Source of the DNA: a virus
Length of the DNA: 39,491 nucleotides
Virus record (IMG/VR): IMGVR_UViG_3300006919_000018
Span: 1 to 39,491 of that record
Reading direction: 5' to 3' (one strand)
Shown here: positions 1-6,423 of the stretch, piece after piece
Position numbering within the stretch: position 1 is the first letter of the stretch
Layout: each line of letters opens with the position of its first letter
Notes under the pieces: model-generated
What the model was told of the DNA's origin: nothing
The model's database searches: none
The model's input: only the letters and a program-made list of their open reading frames with translations
Position numbers and translations under genes: made by a program

Positions 1-123
1 ACCACTGTGTCTGTCAGAAAACTGCGGTCATTTTCTGACAGCCATATCAGAGTTTCCTCACTGAAATATAACGGCGAGGCGATGTCGCAGTAATTGCTAA
101 CGACGATCTTGCCGCAGCCAGTG
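1..123. repeat. Terminal direct repeat, left copy
   Basis: These 123 bases are identical to the last 123 bases of the window. They lie wholly inside the o-spanin gene. Joining the ends through this repeat restores that reading frame and its stop codon, so the overlap is biologically consistent. It may be a circular-assembly overlap or a short direct terminal repeat; the sequence alone cannot separate these. Confidence 0.97.
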
Positions 124-170
124 GCGGGCGCGATCATCAAGACCATCATTATCCAACGAGCGTATTTCAT
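1..170 (-). CDS. Rz1-like outer-membrane spanin lipoprotein, 5' part
   Basis: Starting at the ATG at 170, in a different frame from the i-spanin, there is an open frame that runs off the window edge. Joined through the terminal repeat it continues at 39368 and stops at 39335, giving 67 aa. Residues 1-18 form a signal peptide ending in a lipobox-like A-T-G-C with Cys19. The mature part has YCDIASP near residues 27-33 and a C-terminal N-x-x-W-x-x-x-C motif ending two residues from the stop. That pattern is familiar from small phage lysis proteins encoded beside i-spanins. Its first half is nested in the 3' end of the i-spanin gene, the classic Rz/Rz1 layout. Known role of the family: linking the outer membrane to the inner-membrane spanin to disrupt the outer membrane at the end of lysis. 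The o-spanin role is an inference from position and lipobox. Confidence 0.72.
   Translation of the reverse strand, partial: MKYARWIMMVLMIAPATGCGKIVVSNYCDIASPLYFSEETLIWLSENDRSFLTDTV
11..41. repeat. 11-bp perfect inverted repeat in the terminal repeat
   Basis: CTGTCAGAAAA (11-21) and TTTTCTGACAG (31-41) are perfect inverted arms around a 9-base loop. The element is within the o-spanin coding sequence and inside the terminal repeat, and recurs at 39379-39409. It could form a strong hairpin in RNA of either strand or serve as a protein-binding dyad. Confidence 0.85.
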
Positions 171-336
171 CTTCCACATCCTTTGCAGCCTTCACTGCAT
201 CCAGTCTAGCCTCGTTGGCGTCTGCTTTGACGGCAGCGGCCCCGTCGCGTCTTCCGCTCCAGTAGATACCGAGCAACGCCAGAACGAAGGCAACTACGCC
301 AATGGCGTATAGTTTTAAGCGACCCAGCAGGAACAT
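97..336 (-). CDS. Rz-like inner-membrane spanin (i-spanin)
   Basis: 79 aa from the ATG at 336, which overlaps the previous stop as TGATG; an upstream GTG at 339 is possible but less likely. An N-terminal hydrophobic segment (about residues 8-25, with small residues, then IYWSGRRDG) is followed by a charged, Ala-rich periplasmic helix. This is the usual i-spanin layout, on the short side for the family. The gene ends inside the o-spanin reading frame, which starts at 170. It follows the amidase and the small secreted protein, as expected for the last step of a lysis cassette. Assignment is by topology and nesting, not by a conserved motif. Confidence 0.7.
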   Translation of the reverse strand: MFLLGRLKLYAIGVVAFVLALLGIYWSGRRDGAAAVKADANEARLDAVKAAKDVEDEIRSLDNDGLDDRARHWLRQDRR

Positions 337-521
337 CACGCATCCTCACCCCATGCAACGCACTTGGCATTTTTGACGATCAGGTGCGGGTATCCTTCCT
401 CAATCATAAGCCAGCCGTTGGGAATGTCTGCCATGCAATCATTTAGCGTTGGCCACGCTGGCCCTGCAATTCCCATACATTGGCCATCAAGTGAACACGC
501 TAGTAAGATTGCAGTAAACAT
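336..521 (-). CDS. Small secreted or membrane-anchored protein in the lysis cassette
   Basis: 61 aa from ATG 521, preferred over an upstream start at 551 because a GGAG sits eight bases before it and the amidase stop lies just upstream (526-528). The N-terminus (MFTAILLACSLDGQC) looks like a short signal or anchor ending near a Cys. Two further cysteines could form disulfides outside the cytoplasm. Many phages carry a protein of this shape between endolysin and spanins, but its function is not known to me. The 35910-36140 protein has a similar design: hydrophobic start, acidic middle, two Cys. Confidence 0.6.
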   Translation of the reverse strand: MFTAILLACSLDGQCMGIAGPAWPTLNDCMADIPNGWLMIEEGYPHLIVKNAKCVAWGEDA

Positions 522-525
522 TGGT

Positions 526-1197
526 CTATCTCCAGCCAGAACTCCATGCACGCAACCGCTCGCGCATAATAAACATCGCCAGCAGCGCGATTACGATGCA
601 CCCGGCAATCGCCACGACCTGTGCGACACCGTCAAGGGCATTGAGCGCCCCAATGGCGCCGCCTACAGCCGAGGCGCCTTGGACTACCGATGCTTGCACT
701 GTGCGGCTCTGTGCGGGCGTAGAGCGGCTCTTTGCGCCTACTACGCCGCTAATCTCGGCGGCAGGCTTACGGGCATACCAAGCAGGCACGTTAAAGCACG
801 GGCAAGCCTTGGCGGCATACTGGTTATGGCCGCTGATCTTGGTGATGCTTGGGTATTCACGCTTCAAACCAGCAATAAGCGTGCGCAACGCATTGGCCTG
901 CGCCTGCGTAAAGTTATCTTCAAACTTGTCGTTGGCAGAGCCACCGTGACCACCAAGCAGGCAGACGCCAATGCTGTTGGCGTTGTGGCCCTTAACGTGC
1001 GCGCCAGCCTTTTCGACGGGACGGCCTCTGGCCACCGTGCCGTCTTCATCAATGACATAGTGGTAGCCGATGTCGGCCCAGCCTTTGTCGGTGTGCCAGC
1101 GGCGGATTTCGGCGACCTTTTGCTCTGTCGTTTCGCCTGCGCGCCAGCCCTTTGGCGTGGCAGCGCAATGCACGATGATCTCGTCGATGTTCCTCAT
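526..1197 (-). CDS. Endolysin: N-acetylmuramoyl-L-alanine amidase with C-terminal membrane segment
   Basis: 223 aa. Residues 1-140 form an Amidase_2/PGRP fold like T7 lysozyme. The zinc and catalytic residues align as His10, Tyr45/His46, His124, Lys130 and Cys132 (SGHNQYAAKACPC), with the typical GYHYVIDEDG and NSIGVCLLGG stretches. The enzyme cuts the amide bond between MurNAc and L-Ala in peptidoglycan. After a Ser/Ala-rich linker the C-terminus carries a hydrophobic segment (about residues 191-209) and a basic tail, which is not part of T7 lysozyme. It could anchor the enzyme to the inner membrane or add holin-like activity. It overlaps the upstream holin-like gene by four bases (ATGA). 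Confidence 0.9.
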   Translation of the reverse strand: MRNIDEIIVHCAATPKGWRAGETTEQKVAEIRRWHTDKGWADIGYHYVIDEDGTVARGRPVEKAGAHVKGHNANSIGVCLLGGHGGSANDKFEDNFTQAQANALRTLIAGLKREYPSITKISGHNQYAAKACPCFNVPAWYARKPAAEISGVVGAKSRSTPAQSRTVQASVVQGASAVGGAIGALNALDGVAQVVAIAGCIVIALLAMFIMRERLRAWSSGWR

Positions 1198-1472
1198 TGG
1201 CCACCTCTCAGCTTGAGCGCAAAATATGCCACAACGGACGATGCAATGATCCAGAACAGACGCTCAGCAAACCGCAGCATCTGGCCGTTTGCGCTTGTGG
1301 ACTTTTCAAGATGGCCGACGCGTTTGCCCATTTCGCGCTGGTTTTCGTCATAGCTATCCATGCGCTTAAACAGCGTAATCATGCGCTCTTCCATCCGGGC
1401 CAATGATACGACAGCGTCAGACAACGTGTCCAATTTTTTTTCGATACGTTCCAAACGCTGGTCGTCAATCAT
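1194..1472 (-). CDS. XhlA-like coiled-coil membrane protein (holin or holin accessory)
   Basis: 92 aa. Residues 1-65 form a charged coiled coil (RLERIEKKLDTLSD, then MEERMITLFKRMDSY and RVGHLEKS). One membrane segment near the C-terminus (about residues 69-87, FWIIASSVVAYFALKL) and a short polar tail follow. This topology matches the haemolysin XhlA family, known to act with holins and amidases in lysis. Directly upstream of the amidase and overlapping it, it is the best holin-type candidate in the genome. A run of eight A on the coding strand (1434-1441) encodes part of the coiled coil. Confidence 0.75.
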   Translation of the reverse strand: MIDDQRLERIEKKLDTLSDAVVSLARMEERMITLFKRMDSYDENQREMGKRVGHLEKSTSANGQMLRFAERLFWIIASSVVAYFALKLRGGQ

Positions 1473-1476
1473 TTAT

Positions 1477-1770
1477 CTATGCGTCCTTAATCTTGAACGC
1501 AGCAAAATCGCCGCTCATCAATTTCTTTTTAGCATATTCTGCAAATTCTTTCGACCCAATTGCTGCACCGCACTCGCGCGCCCATGTCTCAGCAATGACA
1601 AAAGGAATGCTGCCCAGCTTTCGCACACGGGCCTGTCCAAACATGCTTGGGGCTTCCTGAGCCTCGTGACGGTTTTGGTCAATAAGAGCCTGCACATCCT
1701 GCGTGCGCTTAATGACCAGCTTGCCGTCAACTAGGTCGTAATCCTCTTTGACGCCAAACTCATTAATCAT
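1477..1770 (-). CDS. Small virion-module protein, function unknown
   Basis: 97 aa from ATG 1770, which overlaps the end of the preceding 57-aa gene by eight bases; a longer upstream reading is out of keeping with that coupling. It is a soluble mixed-charge protein with a conserved-looking middle (ARVRKLGSIPFVIAETWAREC) and a Lys/Ala-rich C-terminus. It lies between the capsid gene with its small partner and the lysis genes, so a role in head completion or virion assembly is possible but only inferred. Confidence 0.7.
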   Translation of the reverse strand: MINEFGVKEDYDLVDGKLVIKRTQDVQALIDQNRHEAQEAPSMFGQARVRKLGSIPFVIAETWARECGAAIGSKEFAEYAKKKLMSGDFAAFKIKDA

Positions 1771-1936
1771 CTTTGGAAGCCGCCTTCTTGGCTGCACGAA
1801 CAGGCTTAACCTCTTCTGCAAAGCCGTTGTTGATGATCGACTGCGCAATGGCTTCATCCAGATCGGCCTCGTAGCCAATGCCGCGCGACTGCCCGTCGAT
1901 CCATACGCCCAGGTCAGTAGTCAGTTTGATTTTCAT
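1763..1936 (-). CDS. 57-aa protein following the major capsid gene
   Basis: ATG 1936 has AAAGGA eight bases upstream; the frame stops at 1763, overlapping the next start. The N-terminus (MKIKLTTDLGVWIDG) and the later EADLDEAIAQSIINNGFAEEV resemble short phage proteins found just after capsid genes: a beta-rich start, then a helix ending in a Gly-x-Ala-Glu turn and a basic tail. Those relatives have no firm function; head completion is a guess. It is the first gene after the hairpin terminator at 1953-1979, so it may be made at lower levels than capsid. Confidence 0.75.
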   Translation of the reverse strand: MKIKLTTDLGVWIDGQSRGIGYEADLDEAIAQSIINNGFAEEVKPVRAAKKAASKDD

Positions 1937-1952
1937 GGAATTGTCCTTTCAC

Positions 1953-1979
1953 AGAAAGTAAGGGCCGCCGAAGCGGCCC
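1953..1979 (-). terminator. Hairpin terminator after the major capsid gene
   Basis: On the leftward transcript a 7-bp stem GGGCCGC/GCGGCCC closes a UUCG tetraloop (1962-1979). TTACTTTCT follows. It sits 16 bases after the capsid stop codon. The T tract is imperfect, so partial readthrough into the lysis genes is likely. Confidence 0.75.
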
Positions 1980-1994
1980 CTACAAGGCTAACCC

Positions 1995-2969
1995 TTAAAG
2001 AGCAGGGTTAATGTCGGCGATGATGCCGTGTGCCTTTTCGTTGTCCACCTGCAGGCCGTATTCAGTCGAAATCAAGCGGCGCTCCGAGTGGCCGGTGCGG
2101 GCCAGCGGTTTCTGCTTGGTTTCTTGCAGGTAAGCAACGCGAGCGTAGTTCGGATCAAGGACAAATACATCCCTAGAGCGAACAAATCTCGACGGCACAA
2201 TCTGAAGTTCACCGAAATCGCTGACATATAGGTCCACAGCGGCTACCACCTTCTTGTCGCTGATGTCGCGGTAGCGAGTAGCCGAACCAGTGAAGGTCGA
2301 GCTGATCTTCTGCTTGACGCCCGAGCCACACAGAACGATCGAAGGCTCTGCACCTTCATCCCAGCACGAAGCGATCACGTCTTTCAGCATTGTTTCCGTT
2401 AGCGCCCGTAGAGTTCCGTCGGTTGCTGCTGCGTTGGGGTAGCCAGCGGTGGTGCCGGACAGGGTGCCGCTTGCGCCACCAGTGCCACGATCCACGTTGG
2501 TTTTCAGGAACGCAGTAAGCGAGGCGGTTTCACGAGCAGTGCCGGACGATCCGGCGACGGCTGCGTTATTGTCGCCTGCCAACATGGTCTCCATGTCACG
2601 TTTAAGTTCTTTCAACTTATACGCGATCTGCTTGGCCATACGCTGTGCGTCGCCTGCGCCGTTCACGGCTTCGTTGGTGTCCGACACTTCGACCACTTTA
2701 TCGCTGATCTGGGTAAAGTTGGCCAAGCGAATTGCGTTGGTCGGCGCGTCGTTGCCGGGAGCCGCTTCACCTTCGATTACGCGGTTCGATGTCGAAGCTG
2801 CTGCCAGCTCAACAACGGGCCACTCAAAGTAGGTGTTGCTGACCGACTTGCGGCCAATGCTCGACATGAACGGAGTTTCGGTCGGGCTGATCGAAATCAG
2901 CGCGTCCTGCAGGTCTTCACGGATTGTCGAAACGCTATACGTTTCGTTGGTATTTGCGGTAACGCCCAT
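1995..2969 (-). CDS. Major capsid protein, DUF5309/SU10 type
   Basis: 324 aa with an AAGGAG-type site before ATG 2969. The N-terminal TYSVSTIREDLQDALISISPTETPFMSSIG and the following FEWPVVELAAAS are typical of the DUF5309 (SU10-like) HK97-fold capsid family. The central NFTQISDKVVEVSDTNEAV and ELKRDMETMLAG helices and the C-terminal GHSERRLISTEYGLQV also fit. The protein forms the icosahedral shell. It follows the scaffold gene by 19 bases and is followed by a hairpin terminator, as expected for the most abundant late product. Confidence 0.92.
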   Translation of the reverse strand: MGVTANTNETYSVSTIREDLQDALISISPTETPFMSSIGRKSVSNTYFEWPVVELAAASTSNRVIEGEAAPGNDAPTNAIRLANFTQISDKVVEVSDTNEAVNGAGDAQRMAKQIAYKLKELKRDMETMLAGDNNAAVAGSSGTARETASLTAFLKTNVDRGTGGASGTLSGTTAGYPNAAATDGTLRALTETMLKDVIASCWDEGAEPSIVLCGSGVKQKISSTFTGSATRYRDISDKKVVAAVDLYVSDFGELQIVPSRFVRSRDVFVLDPNYARVAYLQETKQKPLARTGHSERRLISTEYGLQVDNEKAHGIIADINPAL

Positions 2970-2988
2970 TGGTTTCTCCTTTACGGGG

Positions 2989-3963
2989 TTAGCTCAAGAG
3001 GAATTTAGCAACGTCATCAACGCTGCCGGTTTGCTTCATCCGAGACACCGCTTGCTTACGCTGCTTCACCTTGCCGGTTGTCGCCGTCCTCTTGACCCCA
3101 GGCTTAACCACGGGCCTAGCTTTCTCGACTTTCTTCTGCACCTCACCCTGAGCTGCCATCATCTGGCGATACTTCATGGCGTCGTGCAAAATACGCACGG
3201 CACGACTGTCAGCAACCTCGTTCAGTTCCTCCGGCGCGTAGCCGTAAGACTGACCCGTTTCGAGAATTGCCTGCCGGAGCTGGGTCGCTTTTTCACGGTC
3301 CCCAAACTCTGGAATGGCTTGCTGCAGCTTTTGCATCTCCTGCGCCAAATGATACTGCAGCGCTTGCTGCTGCATCTGTTTTTGGCGGGTCGAGACTTGC
3401 TCCAGCTCCCCCATGCTCTGTTGCCAGGACGCCAAATCCTCTTCGTATTTGATCTTGGCTTCCATGTAACCGATGGGGTCTGCGTCAAACAGTTCCCGGC
3501 TCGGTGGCACAGGCTGCTGGGGAATATTCCCGGCTTCCAATCGTTGGCGAAGCGCCGCAACTTGCTGCGCCTCATTTTGCAGTGCAGTGTAGATCGCCTC
3601 GACCTCTTTTCGGCCTTCGGCTACCTGCCGCATCTGCGTTTGGATATACTCCTGACCCGAATACCCCCTACGGAGTTCATCAAGGGTGACTTGCTTTTCG
3701 ACTCCGTCCACCTTCACGGTGTAGAGTGCTGACGCAGGTTCCTCTTCTAACTCTTCGGCTTCTTCGTCGTCATCGTCATCCTCGGCCTCGTCATCCTCGG
3801 CCTCGTCTGCCTCGTCGTCTGCAGCTTCCACCTCGTCAGCCTGCTTTTCGGCGTCGGCTTCTAAGGTTTCCTCTTCAGGTTCCTCGGCGGGTTGCTCATC
3901 TAAGATGAGCGCAGTTGCTGCTTCAAATTCATCCACAGCTTGGTTTGCAGTCGTGTCAGCCAC
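2989..3963 (-). CDS. Head scaffolding protein
   Basis: 324 aa from a GTG start with GGGAG seven bases upstream. Residues about 18-75 are extremely acidic (runs of Glu and Asp), followed by long Gln/Glu/Lys helices (about 100-230) that suggest a coiled-coil rod. The C-terminus is basic (KKVEKARPVVKPGVKR), the usual capsid-binding end of scaffolds. It is placed between portal and capsid genes. No protease motif was seen, so cleavage of the scaffold is not predicted. Confidence rests on composition and position. Confidence 0.85.
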   Translation of the reverse strand: MADTTANQAVDEFEAATALILDEQPAEEPEEETLEADAEKQADEVEAADDEADEAEDDEAEDDDDDEEAEELEEEPASALYTVKVDGVEKQVTLDELRRGYSGQEYIQTQMRQVAEGRKEVEAIYTALQNEAQQVAALRQRLEAGNIPQQPVPPSRELFDADPIGYMEAKIKYEEDLASWQQSMGELEQVSTRQKQMQQQALQYHLAQEMQKLQQAIPEFGDREKATQLRQAILETGQSYGYAPEELNEVADSRAVRILHDAMKYRQMMAAQGEVQKKVEKARPVVKPGVKRTATTGKVKQRKQAVSRMKQTGSVDDVAKFLLS

Positions 3964-3974
3964 GGTGCTGCTCC

Positions 3975-4205
3975 CTATTTCGACCGACGTTCCGCCATTT
4001 TGCCGTCAACCACAAAGGCTTCCAGCTTGATGCGGAGTGCGTCGAGCGCCCGGACCATCCGGTGCGCTTCCATGATGTCCTCTTGCGAGGCATTGGGGTA
4101 TGTGAATACCCCAATTGCATCATGTTGTATCATGTCCAGCGCCAAACGCAAAGTCTCGTCGTTTAACAGGCGCTCGGCGTTCAGTTTTCTTTGTTCTGGT
4201 GTCAA
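3975..4205 (-). CDS. Small protein between portal and scaffold
   Basis: 76 aa, helical and charged (QRKLNAERLLNDETLRLALDMIQ). The only start near the upstream gene is TTG at 4205, which shares TTGA with the portal stop and has GGGGTGA upstream; the next in-frame ATG is twenty codons in and would remove the conserved-looking N-terminus. A small helical gene in this slot is common in podoviruses with DUF5309 capsids. Function unknown; a portal or scaffold partner is possible. Confidence 0.7.
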   Translation of the reverse strand: MTPEQRKLNAERLLNDETLRLALDMIQHDAIGVFTYPNASQEDIMEAHRMVRALDALRIKLEAFVVDGKMAERRSK

Positions 4206-6412
4206 CGGATCACCCCATTTTGGTCACGCATGGCGTTCTGTTCTGCCTTGATCGCAACCTCGCTTGCCTTGATGCCGTATTTTGCCATCAGCTCTGCGTT
4301 TTGCAGCGCCAAGTCTTGAGCCATCTTGTCACGTTCAAGGTCTTGGTCGATACGCATTTGCTCCAGCTTGCGGCCATGGTCGGCCTGGGCTTTCTGCATA
4401 TCAAGCTGCGCACGCTGCTGATCCGACTGCATCTTGACCTGAGCCTTCATCTGCTCAGCCTGCAGGTATGCCGCATTCGGGTCAGGCTGCTGGCCCTGCT
4501 GGGCCGCCGCTTGCTGCGCTTGCATCATAAGCTGCTGCTCAATCTGTGGGTTCATCGGATTGAAATACCGCTCAGCATTGCGGATGCCAGCCGACGCCAT
4601 CATGTCGGTCAGGGTGTTGCGGATGCCTGTCAAAGTTACGACGCCATTGGTTGGGCCGTATCCTTGATAGATCTGCATCTGCAGGCCCAGGATCTCACGA
4701 TACGCTGCAGCTTTTTCTTCTTCACGGCCAGTGCCGAGGCCGACATTCACGCTCAGATCCATGCTGGTGTCCCATACACGCGGGTCAACAGGCTGGAACA
4801 TGCCATTCAGGCGCATCATTTGCTCGCTGTCGGCGTGCTTGACAGACAGGCGCAGCAGAAGGCCAAACAGGCGACGCATGCCGCCCTCGGCCAAGTTGCG
4901 TGCCATCACTTCAACCTGACCTGCGGCAGCCTGCATGGTGGCCATGACAGCCGCCTTAGTCGTGGATTGCAGAGCGTCAGCATCCAGCCCCATGCTCGCA
5001 CGGGTCACGCCGGTTTTCTGCTCGACCAATGCGTCCATATACTGCAAGGCACCCATGGTTTGGCCAGCAGTAAACGGCACCTCGTATGGCTGCACCATTC
5101 CGGGCGATCGCTGGCGGATCACTGCGCCAATCTCGTTGTTCAGAACGTCATCAATGTTGACCTGGCCCTCAACCACACCGATGCGGGGGTTGTTGGTCAT
5201 TGCCACGTTGTCCAGAATGCCACGCAGCATGGCCGTTGTAGCGTCTTGGTCGTCAATGGTGATGTCTGCCAGAGAATGCCCCAGCATGGTGTGCGGCTCG
5301 GGGTCAATCTCAAAGATGGCGTAGGGGATCTCGTCGCAAGGCTCGACAGACAGCAGCTTGTAGCGGCTGCCGCCCATGATGGCACGATGCAGGACCGGCG
5401 TGCCGGTGCCTTCCACGTCAATGCGCATGTAGGCTTCCGTGACGAGGACTTTCTTCATCGACGGGTCGAGTGCGTTCTCATCCTCGTCAGGGTCGATGCT
5501 GTAGCCGCGCCGAGCGTCTTCCTCTTGCGCAATGATAGTGTCGCTGTCGGTCGAGCTGTCTAGGCCAGCCACATCGTCAAAGTCAAAGCCCATGGCCACT
5601 AGATCGCCGACACGCATGTCGGTGCGCTGGCCGCAGACATAGCACTCGTCGATCGAGCGTGCATTGCGGTCAAAGAAAAATTCTTCTGGCGGGATGCTGT
5701 CAATAACAATGTCGCCAGCGTAGGTCGTCCTGGCGATCTTTACGTCATGCGTCGTAACCGGAGGCTGCATCATCGCCATGTCTGGCGTCTGCATCTCCAT
5801 GCTTTCGGTCATCTCGCTGTGTTCGATGATCTCAATGTCAGGGTCCATCATCAGCGCCTGGAACTGCATGTCGTTCAGGCCGCTGTATGTGTAGATGCGG
5901 GTTGTCGCCTTTTCCTCGTAGTAGGCTTTGACGATCCCCATCTTTTTGACCAATGCGTCGTGGAAGGCGTCGGACAGGATGCGGTAGCCGCCCATCTCGC
6001 TAAACTTCCAGTGCATGTAGGTTGTGGCCTGCTCGGCGTGCATCACGTCCTCTGGGCCGCGCGGGATGTATTCCACAAACTTGCCAGACGATAGAAAGAT
6101 GCGCATGAGCGACGGCTTGACCGCACGGATGGTGTCACGCACTTTGGTCGCTACAACCTTACTGCGTCCATCCTCGTAACCTAGATCACTTTCACCGTCA
6201 TAATAACGCTGCGCGCGGATACGATCCTCGCTCACCTCGCTTTCGATAAAATCAACGGCATCCTCAATGGCCACTGAGAGGATGCTTTCAACTTCATCCT
6301 CTTCCAGCGGCTTGATGCCTTCCATTTCATCTTCGGCCTCCATGACTTCGTCATTCATTTCAGCGAGGATTTCGCGGATGTCGTCGTCTTCGATGCGGTC
6401 TTCGGGTTCCAT
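4202..6412 (-). CDS. Portal protein
   Basis: 736 aa with GAGGA before ATG 6412. The acidic N-terminus (residues 1-45) is followed by the portal core, including SVAIEDAVDFIESEVSEDR, AVKPSLMRIFLSSGKFVEY and a WKFSEMGGYRILSDAFHDALVKKMGI stretch typical of long podovirus portals. From about residue 625 a Gln/Met/Ala-rich helical tail runs to the end, like the barrel of P22-type portals. The dodecameric portal is the DNA gate at one capsid vertex and docks the terminase and adaptors. The gene order portal, small protein, scaffold, capsid supports the call. Confidence 0.92.
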   Translation of the reverse strand: MEPEDRIEDDDIREILAEMNDEVMEAEDEMEGIKPLEEDEVESILSVAIEDAVDFIESEVSEDRIRAQRYYDGESDLGYEDGRSKVVATKVRDTIRAVKPSLMRIFLSSGKFVEYIPRGPEDVMHAEQATTYMHWKFSEMGGYRILSDAFHDALVKKMGIVKAYYEEKATTRIYTYSGLNDMQFQALMMDPDIEIIEHSEMTESMEMQTPDMAMMQPPVTTHDVKIARTTYAGDIVIDSIPPEEFFFDRNARSIDECYVCGQRTDMRVGDLVAMGFDFDDVAGLDSSTDSDTIIAQEEDARRGYSIDPDEDENALDPSMKKVLVTEAYMRIDVEGTGTPVLHRAIMGGSRYKLLSVEPCDEIPYAIFEIDPEPHTMLGHSLADITIDDQDATTAMLRGILDNVAMTNNPRIGVVEGQVNIDDVLNNEIGAVIRQRSPGMVQPYEVPFTAGQTMGALQYMDALVEQKTGVTRASMGLDADALQSTTKAAVMATMQAAAGQVEVMARNLAEGGMRRLFGLLLRLSVKHADSEQMMRLNGMFQPVDPRVWDTSMDLSVNVGLGTGREEEKAAAYREILGLQMQIYQGYGPTNGVVTLTGIRNTLTDMMASAGIRNAERYFNPMNPQIEQQLMMQAQQAAAQQGQQPDPNAAYLQAEQMKAQVKMQSDQQRAQLDMQKAQADHGRKLEQMRIDQDLERDKMAQDLALQNAELMAKYGIKASEVAIKAEQNAMRDQNGVIR

Positions 6413-6423
6413 GCGTTATCCTC

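Noticed and set aside
364-1353. Long forward open frame opposite the amidase and holin-like genes
   Set aside because: It has no ribosome site or family features and mirrors strong coding on the other strand.
1434-1441. Programmed frameshift at a run of eight A in the holin-like gene
   Set aside because: The frame is intact through the run and no alternative downstream product is apparent.
2833-3732. Forward open frame opposite the scaffold gene
   Set aside because: Leu/His/Arg-rich antisense of an acidic helical protein, with no start signals.
4115-5563. 482-codon forward open frame opposite the portal gene
   Set aside because: The portal is unambiguous on the other strand; this frame is His/Leu-rich shadow sequence.
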